Assembly: GCF_032854445.1 (NCBI RefSeq)
Contig: NC_088296.1
Span: 5,941,435 to 6,005,434 of the forward strand
Reading direction: 5' to 3'
Source: Liolophura sinensis
Lineage: Eukaryota > Mollusca > Polyplacophora > Chitonida > Chitonidae
Length of the DNA: 64,000 bases
The notes beneath the pieces are model-generated. The model worked only from the letters and a program-made list of their open reading frames with translations. It was not told the origin of the DNA and searched no databases. Position 1 is the stretch's first letter, and every line of letters starts with the position of its first letter. The translations under genes were made by a program, and so were the position numbers. Of the stretch, positions 10,223-21,274 are shown in pieces.

Positions 10223-11241
10223 ACTTATTCTAAGATTTATGTTCTGGAAATGATATACGTCTGTATAGCTGACACTTTTACGGAGGTGTTCACTGCTTGA
10301 GCAAGAGTGTGTGATTTACATTAGCGTACATATTACTACTAGAAATCGTTTATTTCTAAAAAAAAGAAAAAAACAAACAAAAGAAAGGGCAACAAGTAAT
10401 AAATCCTTATTTGTGTTGGAAGTAGGGTGGGAAGAGCCCTGAACTGCGGCTGTCATTTTTCCTGACGTGCTTGGTAAGTCTATGAATGATGTTTTTAACA
10501 TGGAGATCTGCACCATTTTACAGCAACCGTATACACGACGTCGCGTCAGCCATAGCCCACACTGATATAGGTTTGGAAATTACGCAAAATGTCGCGAAAC
10601 TAAACATGCACATTGTAATAACGCAACATGTTACATGTATCACGCAATATTTGTGTCACGGGCATAGCGGTTGTTTTGCTAGCGTATATATGGGCGTTAC
10701 GCGGGTGTATGGAATAAACCGCCGTGCCAAATTTGAAGAAATTAATCAACTAAATAAAAGAATGAGGAGGAAAAAGACATTCCATCATCTCTATTGGAAA
10801 GCTTGTAAGCGATTCCATTAATCAATGTGCTAAATGGCTATTGAATCGACCCGGAGAACTGGCGACATGTTTGGAAGCATAACTCCAGCAAACGTCAGCA
10901 TATCGCATTGTTTCCCCAAGCTGACGGTTGCCTTTCAAAGGAAATTGCCATCACACAGACTGCGGCAGTGGCGAAATTTGTCTTTATCTCAGAGATGCTC
11001 TTTAGCACTGTATCGTATTTCTGTTGATCATTGCTCGAAAGTGTTCCATGATCTCCTTTGCTCTCCAGTTCGCACAAGGGAAGGAGTTAAATCATAGTAT
11101 ACCGGTGTGCAGTAAACCGTTAACACACTAGTTAGAACGCACCGATAGGAATAGTATCATATTCCTTCACAGTAAACTGATAGTGGACCGCGAGGCACGC
11201 ATTTCAGACAAAAGTGCCATATTTAGAGCTTCTGGTATCAT
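10223..11241. other. Nothing recognised
   Basis: Frames of 111 codons (10,486-10,821) and 87 codons (10,834-11,097) run consecutively on the plus strand. They show no recognisable motif and no sign of forming one gene. Confidence 0.4.
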
Positions 11242-11293
11242 GTTATTATTAATTGTATTATTAGTATTATTATTATTATTATTATTATTATTG
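11242..11293 (+). repeat. (ATT)n microsatellite
   Basis: An imperfect 'ttattattaattgtattatt' start is followed by a pure att run. Confidence 0.9.
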
Positions 11294-12145
11294 CCAACAT
11301 AATCTTTAGTTCCCTAATCTTTTCCCACAAGGTATTAAATATACATGTACATGTATTAATTCCCAATTTTGTATTTCCAAGCTCATTTACGGAGCAATAA
11401 CAACATTGTACTAAACTTGTCTGCAATTACAAAGCATAAAATCTTAATTCACCGCACTCGTGGTGAATTGCATTCTATATAATTTAAGGCCTTTATTTTA
11501 TCATTAACGAAACGGGTTTTATTACAAACTAACTACCCTTGACATGCCCACTAACACACAAAAAAACAAAGAACAAAGACAATTATCGTGCAGCTTAAAT
11601 CGTTATAAGAAACGAATGTACTGCGGGTAATCCCAGTTTAATACAAATCAATTAATTTATAGCTTTTCTCAATTCACGCTAGAATGAAGAAATAATCAAT
11701 GCCCTGATAAAACGAAATGAAAAAAATAAAGTGTTATCCAACAATGAAAATTAATGATGTACCAGTTTCAAAGAAATATCAACTTGCTCTGCAATCGCTT
11801 TTCCACAACACATATAATAAGAAGTCTAGTATATCATCTGAACAAAAGCATATGAGCGACTGCGTTAAACATGAGGTAACTGTCTTCCGAAACACTTCAA
11901 GTTTTTCCTTGTTTCTTTTTCTTCTTTCACTGTGCGGCACAAACAACGAAGAGGATTTTAGGAGACGTGTCACAAGTCGCTGTTTTCATAGCTATTTCAC
12001 GTGGCTTATAGTTAGTCACATATAGTTACAGGTATACTTTCTATGTATTTGGTTATCCACTCTAACAATAGCGGTTTGACCATCAGCTAACCAATAAGGT
12101 CGCGTACTGTGACTGAACCAGTCGCACTTTGTAAAGTGCCGGTTG
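11294..12145. other. AT-rich stretch, nothing recognised
   Basis: The 102-codon frame at 11,717-12,025 has low-complexity composition and no recognisable domain. Confidence 0.45.
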
Positions 12146-12430
12146 AATACCACAGCGTGGAGTGTAAACTAGAGCAGCTAGGACAGTGTAATAGTTGGCA
12201 AATCAGAGAGTAACTGGTAAAATCCAGAATTAGTTTTTAAAAATATATAGTAATGTTAATAACAATGAATTAGATGAGGCCTGCAGAGAATTACCGATAA
12301 TGCCGTTTTATCATCACATTTAATAAGCCATAATGTTAAAACAATGCTAAATGACAGGAACCTCGAGGATGTTTATCAGCAGAATTGTGGTTTTCTCTAT
12401 GCTCTCTGGTTCCATGCACCGATAAATCTG
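12146..12430 (+). repeat. Decayed rep-C copy
   Basis: Head 'cagcgtggagtgtaaactag', 'gacagtgtaatagttggcaa', then 'tatcatcacatttaataagc' and 'aatgttaaaacaatgctaaa'. The middle part is strongly diverged or deleted. Confidence 0.65.
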
Positions 12431-13269
12431 ACCACTGTTTAAAGTGCTATACACGATTAAGATAGATGTAGAAGGGCTCCTCTTGACTGTATAAACGGGT
12501 ACGATGGTCTGAGCTTCCAACCATTAATCTAAAGCAGTATATCGAGGTTGTGCAACACAAGACTGTTCACTTAATTAACAGATTGCATCAGTCGGTACCA
12601 CATGCAGCACTCATTTAGACACAGTACAAAATACGTCCAAGTTATTGGACGTTCTGTGCGCTTATATAACGATATGGCCATAGCAACTTCAATGACAATG
12701 TCAGTTCTATGCGAAGTTAATGAAAGATGGAATTCTTCCACGTCTTCTGATCTTTAATATGAATGCATGACAAAGAGAGGGCAATAATGCAATCGACGTG
12801 ACGTCAGCCTGAAAATAAGTAACAGTTCACGTTATTCAAAGTTGGAGTTAAAGACCACATGGGTCAGATCTGGAACCATTAGTAATCAGTGATTTATCTC
12901 CAAGGTCAGATCGAGACATCGCGAGGCTATTGCTGTCCTAGTTCCCAATTTGTAGCTAGAATTTTCGGGCGTTTTTGGTTGTTGGAATTTTCAAACATAT
13001 TTACTCGGCTTTCTTTCGATTTCTAGGTGACAAATGCTGTTTTAACATCCTGAAGAACGGTAAAAGCAAACCGTATTAAACAGAGAGAAATCCATTCCTT
13101 TGCACTGATGTGCCTTTACTATGTACTTCCCTGTCCGACAAATCAAATGCAAGATTGTGCTATTCAAATTTAAGATAGACGGCTATGTACGAAATCGCCA
13201 ACTCAACACGGTCAGTGGAATCGATGCGATTTTAGAAAGCACACGAATAGAAGCTGCAAAGCAGTTCTA
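12431..13269. other. Nothing recognised
   Basis: No open frame above 60 codons and no repeat recognised. A single 'gacgtgacgtcagc' lies near 12,796. Confidence 0.45.
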
Positions 13270-13480
13270 AATGGAATATAATATAAAAGACAGGAGCCTG
13301 ACAGTGTGATAGTTGGTAAATGGTCACACGGAACAGGTGAATTACAGTCTGTTTGCAATATTACTCAGTTGGGGTTTTATTCTAACGTCATGCAAATGCT
13401 TGTAAATAGCAGCAAACTACACACAACTAGTACCAAGGCTTATGCACAATTGGCTAAAAATAACATGCAGGTATGCTAAA
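13270..13480 (+). repeat. rep-C copy
   Basis: 'gacagtgtgatagttggtaa', 'atggtcacacggaacaggtg', 'cagttggggttttattctaa' and 'aatgcttgtaaatagcagca' appear in rep-C order. Confidence 0.75.
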
Positions 13481-14379
13481 TGTAATGTATTAGACGTCAT
13501 AACATTATGATGTTCCTCTAGGAACATTTTAACACTCCATATCTAGAAATCGTCCGTTTGAGACAGCTACTCAGATAGACGTTTCTTAACTCTGATTTGG
13601 ACGAAGGCTTATAGAGTCAAGGAATAACAGGATTCCACTTACATGTGGGCGTATCGCAAGACTCCAGTTATGGCTTTGACCGAGGAAGAACAGTTTTACA
13701 TCATCCGGGCGTTGTGTGCCCTTTGGCATTATGTTTCGATTTGACAAGCATATTATGTCTTCAAGACAAGGTATCCGGGATAGATCATGCGCATGGCCAT
13801 TATTATGCCTAAAAATATATTGACGAACCAAAGTCGCGAACTAAAACGCGTTGGAAATTCTTGATTCTACGCCATGTGCATCAAGCTGATAGCGGAATGT
13901 TGAGAAAACCATACAGAAGTTTCCTAGCGTCAGTCAAATAATAAATGAACAACTACGGACAGATCACAATTGCAAACAGTTGAAATTAAAATAAATTATC
14001 TCCACGCACAGCATAGGGTTGGTTTTTGTCTCCTCTGTCAAGTGAAAATCTTTTTAACTTCTATGGCTTCATTTTCCTTCCACGACGCACAGAGTTGGCA
14101 CAGAGACCAAAACTCAAATGCATTAAGCCATTACCACGAACACCTCATGTCATTAAAAGACACAAAATCAGTGGCCTTACCTTCACATCGGTCTCCCATC
14201 AAACTCCAAAACAAGACAAGAACTAACATAGTGTGGTACATCCCGATACAAATCCCTGGTAAATCAGTCAGCATTTCTCCAGCAGTATGGTTAGCAAACT
14301 GCTTTACCACCGGACCGGTCAGGCGGACATGGTCCTCTCTCAGCAGGAGAGAGTGACTCTAGGCGGTAAAACCGGAGCG
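13481..14379. other. Nothing recognised
   Basis: A 128-codon plus-strand frame (13,970-14,356) is the longest frame here. It is low in recognisable motifs and overlaps other frames. Confidence 0.4.
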
Positions 14380-14890
14380 GTTACACCTCTTCACTTTAGA
14401 TTGCCGCGATATCGGAAAACGCTATAAGTCCAACCCAACTAGGCAGCCGCGCTGGGAAACTGGTCGTGTTGTGATGCGGTTGAGTGCTGGTGATCGCGAT
14501 GCTGAGCTGTAATAGTCGGTGTGAAAGAGTCTACGAGACTTTCAAGTCACGCGATTTGAGGATTTAGGAACATGTTTTCCATAGCAGCTGAACACAAGTG
14601 CAAGTTTGCCGTGCGGATTTCCTTCGCCCAGGGCCACACAGGCTTCTCCTTGTATTGTGGTACAATCGCCTGCAAACGTATTCTCCTCTTTGTAGTTGAA
14701 AGGCACCTTTGTGTTCTCACCAAGAGACCAAATTCACCAAATTCCGCACTTATGACGGCAAGCAAGTTCAAGTTTTCTAACTGTAAGGTAACATTTATTT
14801 CTGCCCGTGATGTTAAAGAAGCTTCGAGAATTTGGTTTTTAATGTTCGTTAGCAAAGCTGATCTTTATTTTGCACAACGGCTAAATTGTT
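14380..14890 (-). pseudogene. Block G1: candidate relic exon, weakly Ig-like
   Basis: On the minus strand one frame reads 'GNPHGKLALVFSCYGK' followed by 'PKSSNRVT', and after a frame change 'TQPHHNTT'. A second block at 19,320-19,790 gives 'PKSSNRVI' and 'IQPRHNKT' in the matching places, so the similarity is visible at protein level. The Gly-Asn-Pro, Cys and later strand-like pattern recalls immunoglobulin C2-type domains in animal cell-surface proteins. This is a by-eye impression. Stops and frameshifts make an active exon unlikely. It lies about 0.4 kb beyond block E1, downstream on the minus strand. Confidence 0.35.
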
Positions 14891-15224
14891 GAACCTTGGC
14901 ATACCCTCGTATCATACACTGTGTCCAATTAGCAGAGTTATGCAACTAACGGTTAGAGGAGCAAAAGTCGTTCAAGGTCCATATATCTTTGGTTAAGCGC
15001 GAAAAGGATGCAAAAGTGGTAACCCTATTAATTAAAATTTCTTTAGTTAACCTTAATTCTCCAAATCACTGGCACAAGTCCGTTTGCAGCCAAATAATTC
15101 TAATTCAACCAATATAGGCACTTCGGTAATGATGATGTTGGAAAGTTGGAATCTTGTTTCCTTTCCCAGATGTAAAAATATATTACATATATTACAAATA
15201 TTATTATATATGTAAACCTGACCA
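14891..15224. other. Nothing recognised
   Basis: AT-rich linker between blocks G1 and E1. A 79-codon minus-strand frame (15,053-15,292) has no recognisable motif. Confidence 0.4.
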
Positions 15225-16240
15225 ATGTCAAGAGAAACAACATCCCGGCCCGTATTAATACGTCCGTCTAGTGCCCAAGCTTCCATTAACATCCTTTATG
15301 GATCGTGGTCTCCTCCCTTGACGGAGCTAAAGTGGTTCCATTCTTTTGGTACCTATGCTTTCATCACCGCCGAAAGTAAGTTGGCGGTTTTTCCATCACT
15401 TAATCCCAGGCCTGGATAGCCCAGGGGTCCAGTAGTATTTAATTCCGGGGGCTCAGCGAATTGGCTTTTGGGGCTATCTGTCTCTTTAGATGACCGCACG
15501 GCTTGTAAAAGAGAAACGATTAGAGACACAGTTCGTCTTCGGTCGGCCTTCACGGATGATTAGCTCCACACAGACCGCTTGTTTGCCCGCTTCTATACCC
15601 TCCACGGTCTGCAAGCTAAATACTGCTGTCCAACGATCCGAATGACCACTACTTATAATTAAACCGTTCTTGTGCCAGATGTAGTCAACATAAAACCTCA
15701 AATCTGAGACATGCAGGCGTTTTATCGGGGGCACATCTCCTACGATGATCCGCGTAGCGGTCGGAGTTCCCAATACGGCATAAATCATCCAGATATTCAG
15801 CTGGCTTGCCGGTATAACAATACCTCGTTGAGGCCAGTCTTTTTATTCGCTCTGTTCTGCATTTCGGATCCGGATTGTTCTTTTCCCAACTGTTCAAACA
15901 CCGTCTTACCCTGGCTGTATCGACCCGTTAATATTAACCTAAGCCCCGGAATAAGGATGTCAAATACAGTCAACCCGATACAGTATATTGCAGACAATAC
16001 GATGAAGTGTACTGTTGTCCATTGTCGGTATTCTCGTTTGCAGTGCGCGAATAATTAGTACAAACTCATGGCATATCAGTATTATACCGGATGAAAACAC
16101 GGGACAGACATTCAATAATAAAGTCAAAAGTGCAGAATTGGCGGATTTAAGAATAAACAGTAAGAACAATCGCAGGGTAAGAGGAACTATAGAATTACAT
16201 GCAGTGATGTTTGTACGTTATTCTCATATTGTTAGGGGAT
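15225..16240 (-). pseudogene. Block E1: best-preserved copy of a repeated coding-like block
   Basis: Minus-strand frames at 15,960-16,169, 15,797-15,997 and 15,486-15,788 overlap like exons or frameshifted parts of one protein. The upstream part is strongly hydrophobic ('LSAIYCIGLTVFDILIPGL'), as in a signal peptide or membrane segment, and is followed by 'KTVFEQLGKEQ'. The next part reads 'WHKNGLIISSG', then 'SLQTVEGIEAGKQAVCVELI'. Trp-x-Lys-Asn-Gly and an Ala-Gly-x(3)-Val-Cys end recall an Ig V-type domain. Six other blocks share parts of this: VFEQLGK near 32.2 kb, VFKQLEE near 50.8 kb, GLIIS near 38.0 kb. No intact reading frame or complete gene is present. Identity beyond 'possible Ig-like receptor relic' is unknown. 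Confidence 0.4.
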
Positions 16241-16439
16241 GACATTCTACTAGCCAACATTTCCGGAGACCTTGGTTTTCAATAAAATCCTTAACAATGG
16301 GTTAAAGAATATAAGAAGAGCAGGGTGTATACCGTTGATAAAACGGCACAGGTCTTTGCATGGGAAAATCAAAATCATCGAAATAAGAAGACGTCTCCCA
16401 TCTTACTTTCGTTTATCATATATGTTTTATGTTACCAAC
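16241..16439. other. Linker, nothing recognised
   Basis: Unique sequence between E1 and a rep-C copy. Confidence 0.4.
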
Positions 16440-16640
16440 TTCTGCTTAAGCCACAGTGCTAGCGGGGTGTAAGTTGCTATTGTTTTAGAAGTTTACATGC
16501 GCAGTGAAAATAAAATGTTAACTGAGGTAAACTGGCAAGAGGTCGTATTTCAGCTGTTAAACTGGTGAATATTTGTGAACTACCACACTGTCGTTACTGC
16601 TCTGGTTTACTCTCCGTTCTTTTATATTTCACATTGCCTT
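16440..16640 (-). repeat. rep-C copy, minus orientation
   Basis: 'ttctgcttaagccacagtgc', 'gttaactgaggtaaactggc', 'ccacactgtcgttactgctc' and 'tggtttactctccgttctt' match the reverse complement of rep-C. Confidence 0.75.
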
Positions 16641-16974
16641 AGTAATGCTCTGGAAGGCAGTCTTATTGCCCGAACAGTACAACCCAAGTTGTGATGTGGT
16701 AATTCAAAGGCCAGTACGGTGGCAATAAACACATCAATAAATCATAATTTTAATAAGTAATATTGCAAAGCCCATACATATATTGACAGAAGATATTTAT
16801 TATTAAATTCCAACTTGTCTGAATCAGTTTGGGTGAGCGATACTTTGTAGCACCTAGCGGCAACTGAGTGATGGATGGTTGAATAACTTTTAACAGAAAT
16901 GTAACCTCAGCTATAGAAAATTAATCAATAGCGCAATATATGTACAAATGAACTTAGTAACTGAATATATTGCT

Positions 16975-17130
16975 TAATAGGAGCCTCTGTGGCTGAGGGG
17001 ACTAGCACGCCAGCGCAGGTCAATAACCCAAAAAGCCTCCCACGAATGAGGTCGTTGTGAGTTCAAGTCCAGCCTATTCTGGCTTTTTCTCAGACCCTAC
17101 GTGGAAAGGTCGTAGGTTTCATCATACAAT
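16975..17130 (+). mobile_element. SINE-A 5' part with tRNA-like head
   Basis: 'aggagcctctgtggctgagg' provides the A box and 'tgtgagttcaagtccagcc' the B box, followed by 'tattctggctttttctcaga'. The 3' half is missing. This is a truncated retroposon, not a tRNA gene; no acceptor stem closes. Confidence 0.8.
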
Positions 17131-17255
17131 ACTTTATTAAATGTGTAAATGAATGGCCACATTTCATCAGCAGTTGTCATGTGACCATACTACCTCCTCT
17201 TATTTCTGATGGCAGTGATATACCTGAACAGCTGACACTAAATATATAATATGAT

Positions 17256-17450
17256 AATACAGCATAGAGAGTAAAACCAGAGCCTCGACGATAGTGTGAT
17301 AGTTGGTGAAATATGGCCACTTGTCAATTTACCTCAGGCAGGGTTTTATTCTAACTGTTCATGTAAACGATTAAAGAACACGCCCACTAGCACCATGAGT
17401 TAATGAGAATAAAATAAATGTATATGCAGTGATTTCAGACATTACTCAGT
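17256..17450 (+). repeat. rep-C copy with a single head unit
   Basis: 'acagcatagagagtaaaacc', 'cgatagtgtgatagttggtg', 'gtcaatttacctcaggcagg' and 'attctaactgttcatgtaaa'. It shows the head that is single here and amplified at 1.6-2.1 kb. Confidence 0.85.
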
Positions 17451-17840
17451 GTGTCTGACATTTCAGACACATATCACTTGGACATTAAAACTGATACCTG
17501 ATCTATTGGGAGCTATGGAGCTATGTGGGCTTTCTTTGAATCCGTTAATCATACACATGACAGTACAGCCGATCCAAGTATGGTGGTCTGTACTCATTAG
17601 TAACTGGTATAGGTCGATATCAACATGGACGAAACGTTTCGGTCACAGCATATACAGCTCCACGTCCGATATAGAAATATCCTTTTATCAGTCTCTTTGG
17701 CAGCCCTCGCACAAGCACCATGTATGACCGTAGCATTTTCGATCTGGGATTGGTGCAATCTAGAATCAATCCAAGCCTTGTCGTCTGTCAAATGTCAGTG
17801 CGGCAGCTAAGAAAGTGAACAGTGGTCAGATATCGGGGCG
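17451..17840. other. Nothing recognised
   Basis: Frames of 92 and 61 codons (plus) and 64 codons (minus) overlap each other and show no domain. Confidence 0.4.
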
Positions 17841-17893
17841 TTGTGTGTGTGTGTGTGTGTGAGAGAGAGAAGATGGGGGGGGGGGGGGGGGGG
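17841..17893 (+). repeat. Compound microsatellite: (GT)n, (GA)n and a 19-G run
   Basis: Alternating gt passes into 'gagagagagaagat' and then 19 consecutive G at 17,875-17,893. A G run this long can form quadruplex DNA and is prone to slippage or sequencing error. Confidence 0.9.
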
Positions 17894-18089
17894 TAGTATA
17901 TGACCGGGTCAAGATGCTTGCTAACAGCTCCATGTTCGACTACTACTATATAGGAGTGAAAAAATCTTCAGTACAGAGTTCAGCAACGATCAAAATATAT
18001 GCAATAGTCTTCATCGTTTAAGCACTGAGGCAAAGATAAGGTATATAAGCATGTATGTATCTACTCTTCGAGTTTTATCTGGTACATAC

Positions 18090-18395
18090 AAATTTTCCAG
18101 CCATATTACGACCAGGAGTCATTAGGTGGGTGTCTACATATTCTGTATCTTCTTGTTGCAAGGAGAGACAATGCCGCCAAAGTGCTGCCATCACTGAAGT
18201 ATCATACCGAAAACACCATACATGACACCCCCACACAGTCATATCACACTGAGACCTGACGATCCAGTCCTGTTTCCTGGCTCTGACGTATCAGTTCTGA
18301 CCGCCAAGAGGGGAAGCAACAAGTACCATTCTTAAGGACTTTGCCATGACTCAACACGTTTTTGATCCCTCGTCTACCGACATCGATGCTATTTA
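18090..18395 (-). mobile_element. SINE-B copy, minus orientation, near full length
   Basis: 'cattaggtgggtgtctacat', 'gttgcaaggagagacaatgc', 'cgccaaagtgctgccatcac' and 'gaccgccaagaggggaagca' match the reverse complement of the SINE-B at 31.7-32.0 kb. 'gccatgactcaacacg' with 'gatccctcgtctacc' is a decayed B box and head. No protein is implied. Confidence 0.75.
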
Positions 18396-18489
18396 TTCAC
18401 ACAGGCGTTAAAGGATTCCTATCGTATGTCACATCGAGGTTTACTGTGCATGTTCACAGGAAAAGCGCATGAGCACTCCGCATTCACAT

Positions 18490-18580
18490 TATATTTATTT
18501 ATCCATTTATTTATTTAACAGGTGTTATAAGCGGTTCTCAGAATTTTTTCACAAATATGACGGTGGACAGATTCATGGGT
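18490..18580 (-). mobile_element. SINE-A tail remnant, minus orientation
   Basis: 'tatttatttaacaggtgtta' followed by 'cacaaatatgacggtggaca' is a diverged SINE-A end. Confidence 0.5.
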
Positions 18581-18804
18581 GGAGTAATCGCCCCCTTTGT
18601 ACACACCTTAACCCCCCCCACCCTAACTTATAGCTGTGGCCAGCGTAGAGAGAGCTGGGTTTTCTCGATTCCCACCAAATTTCCAGCCAAGCAGCTGAGA
18701 GTTAACCGTTACATACCGGTTTTAAATCTATCTGCCGCTTTGTAGCGTTCCCAGGATCGTAACGGCGTTCTGCCCTCACTCTAGCACCATAACGGAGATT
18801 CAAA

Positions 18805-18965
18805 AGGTATTTATTTATTTGAATGGTGTTTACGCAGTGTTCAAGAAGATTTCCCTTATACGACGGCGGCCAGCATGATGGTGGGAAGAAACATGGCGTA
18901 GCCAAGGGGAAACCCACAACTATGTGCAAGTTGCTGGAAGGCCTTCCCACGTACGGCCAAAGAGA
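18805..18965 (-). mobile_element. SINE-A copy, minus orientation (first of a pair)
   Basis: 'tgaatggtgtttacgcagtg', 'cttatacgacggcggccagc', 'ggggaaacccacaactatgt' and 'cccacgtacggccaaagaga'. It is headless and followed directly by another SINE-A piece in the same orientation. Confidence 0.85.
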
Positions 18966-19150
18966 AAACCAGCATAGTTTTTTATTTATAATATTTCACT
19001 TACACGACGGCAGTCAGCATTATGGTGGGAGGAAACCGGGCGAAACTCACGATCATCTGAAGGTTACTGGCAGACTTTCCCACGTACGGTCAGAAAGGAA
19101 GCCATCATGAGCTGGACTTGAACTCACAGCGACCCCATCGACCACGGAGG
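18966..19150 (-). mobile_element. SINE-A copy, minus orientation (second of a pair)
   Basis: 'ttcacttacacgacggcagt', 'cattatggtgggaggaaacc', 'gagctggacttgaactcaca' (B box complement) and 'gaccacggaggt'. The 3' tail is short and the head partly kept. Confidence 0.85.
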
Positions 19151-19319
19151 TATAAGTACATATATATGGATCATACCTGTATATACGTCCGCCGTCATAC
19201 TCCACAACATGGGTAGCACGATCATCGTAACGTACATCCTACAAAATACTTCTCACCGGGCACTCCAATAATATTGGTAATATTCTGCCCGTAATCCGCC
19301 GATTTGTCAGTTCAGTACG

Positions 19320-19790
19320 ACTTCGGTAAGGCTGGAAGATGACACTTATCAGTGAGAGCCAGAACAGGCATTTCCTCCATAGCTATAGCCCGGTAGGATC
19401 TGGACCTCGTCATTCATCCATGCAAGACCTTATCTCCTGGCCAGTACAGCCAGGTTTTGTTATGACGCGGCTGAATATCGAAGATTGCATTGCTTTTACA
19501 CCGTAACGGAACCATAGGAGTACAAATCACGCGATTTGATGATTTTGGATCAATTTGTATACAGACTTTTCCTTGGCAACACAAACGTACGTTTGCCAAA
19601 AAAAAAAAAAATTGGCTTCCCTTTTGTTAATGTTCAATGGCTGGCGGGATTGGAATGGAGGACAGTGGTTACATTCATTTGCCTGCAATGCAGTGTGTAG
19701 CCCTCTCCCTTCCTGAAGAGACCACTTTGACTTTAGATGGCGACGACTTCCAGCATTTCTTCACACAGGGTCAGGCAACTCTGTAATATC
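19320..19790 (-). pseudogene. Block G2: candidate relic exon, pair of G1
   Basis: Minus-strand translation of 19,414-19,599 includes 'DPKSSNRVI', 'PLRCKSNAIFDIQPRHNKT' and 'WLYWPGDK'. The first and middle parts align with G1. The upstream part is broken by stops and a 13-A run near 19,599-19,611. Like G1 it lies below an E block (E2 begins about 0.85 kb further along the plus strand). Family identity is uncertain; an Ig-like domain is the best guess. Confidence 0.35.
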
Positions 19791-19859
19791 ATGTTACAAC
19801 GAGAACTCACATAGCTTCCAATTCTGGAGTCATCCTTTGCAGAACGTTTCATTTCATCA

Positions 19860-20215
19860 ATCGAATTTTATACAGAAACATTTAAAATGATATTCTCAGT
19901 GCACAATCATAGAAACAGTAATATTTGAAGTGATATTCTCTCTAAACAATCTTTGATACAGTAACGGTTCCCCATGAATAATGAAAAACACAGTATACTT
20001 GCAACTATGTTTTCGTTTAACAACCAAAGACATACCAGCATTTGCAGAGATTTTCCTTTTTCAACAACCATAGATATACTACCATTTGCAAAAATGGTCC
20101 CTTTTAACAGCGAAAGATACACTACCCTTTGCAAAGATCTTCCCTTTTAACATTCAAAGATACACTACGATTTGGAGAGATGTTCCCTTTTAAGAACTAA
20201 AGATACACTAAAGAT
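19860..20215 (+). repeat. 43-44-bp degenerate minisatellite
   Basis: About eight diverged units carry the repeated core 'aaagatacactacaatttg' 'caaagatgttcccttttaac'. Units are clearest at 20,036-20,210. A 75-codon minus-strand frame (19,907-20,134) is a by-product. No single-copy parent was identified in the window. Confidence 0.8.
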
Positions 20216-20639
20216 TACAGCCAATCATTTCTTACAATCACCTCTAGGGAATTATTTTTAAACAACAATTGACAGATTGCTATATGTAGCAAGCTTTCAA
20301 TTCAATTGTCCGAGTTTACATGTTCGTAAAAACATACAGATATTACCCTCAACAACCACGAATCTCTGAAATATGGCACAGTGAAGTATCTGTTCCCTGG
20401 TGGAATTCACAGCAGATAAGCCAATCCAAATATCGATCAACAAAATCCTTGGACTTCTTTAAGAACATCTTATAATCTTCCAGTAGTTTACCAAATGATC
20501 TGAGTTCAGTCTATTAAGGCTTTGAATTTTCAAATTAAATTAAAATAGCCTATAATATTAACAAATCTGAAGACTACGCTAAGTGCCCATACATGATTCA
20601 CTGTCTTCGTCAATCTCTAAAAACCTAAATGGACCATCT
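20216..20639. other. AT-rich stretch, nothing recognised
   Basis: 'tcaacaaccacgaatctctg' at about 20,351 may be an outlying minisatellite unit. Confidence 0.35.
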
Positions 20640-20759
20640 TGGTTATATTGAAAGCTGGTGAAGACGTTTGGCAGTTTCCATTTTATTTAATCCCCGCGCC
20701 AGGGTAGATCATTAGCCTAGGACTAGATAATTCTTAAGGCTCATTGAGGAGGGTTTACC

Positions 20760-20844
<85 letters not shown>

Positions 20845-21060
20845 AAAAATGACCTTAGAGATTAAAGAGGTACAAATTGCAGACAGCAGCTTCTAATTCA
20901 CCGACAATGCGTAACTAAATGACTACTTTCAGTGATGGAGCTTTATCGCCAGTTACATTTAAGCTGTTGTAGTGCCAGATGCTGTTCACACAAAAAAACC
21001 CTGAAACAAGAGAAATGCAGGCGTTTATCTTCATTGCCTTACCCGCAAGGATTAACGTAG
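20640..21060 (-). pseudogene. Block E2, interrupted by a (CT)40 run
   Basis: 'taatccccgcgccagggtag' and later 'gtgccagatgctgttcacac' with 'agaaatgcaggcgtttatct' match the plus-strand text of E1 ('tgtgccagatgtagtcaaca', 'gagacatgcaggcgttttat'). Minus-strand coding is badly decayed: 'SIWHYNS' stands where E1 has 'YIWHKNG'. It is a relic of the same block. Confidence 0.45.
20762..20841 (+). repeat. (CT)40 microsatellite
   Basis: About 80 bp of uninterrupted ct within block E2. The purity suggests recent growth, so it is likely to be polymorphic. Confidence 0.95.
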
Positions 21061-21274
21061 GTGATGGCCTTCGCCACACAAGCATATATCATTGGTTCAC
21101 CAGCTGTTTGCCTGGCTTGCCTCGCAGAGTGCAGATAAGTGTAATTCTGTCTGTAATAGTGGACAGACATGGATGACGCCTGTGGAAATATATCATCTTC
21201 ATGTGGAATGGAAATTGTGAAATTAAAGCAAATTTAATCACTAAATACAACTGGTTATCCAAAGGCACATGCCT

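Noticed and set aside
13970-14356. 128-codon plus-strand frame near block G1
   Set aside because: It overlaps another open frame, has no recognised motif and lies on the strand opposite to the E/G coding-like signal.
15410-15440. 'cctggatagcccaggggtcc' resembling a SINE-B head
   Set aside because: It sits within block E1 text, lacks the B box and body, and aligns better with E3 and E5.
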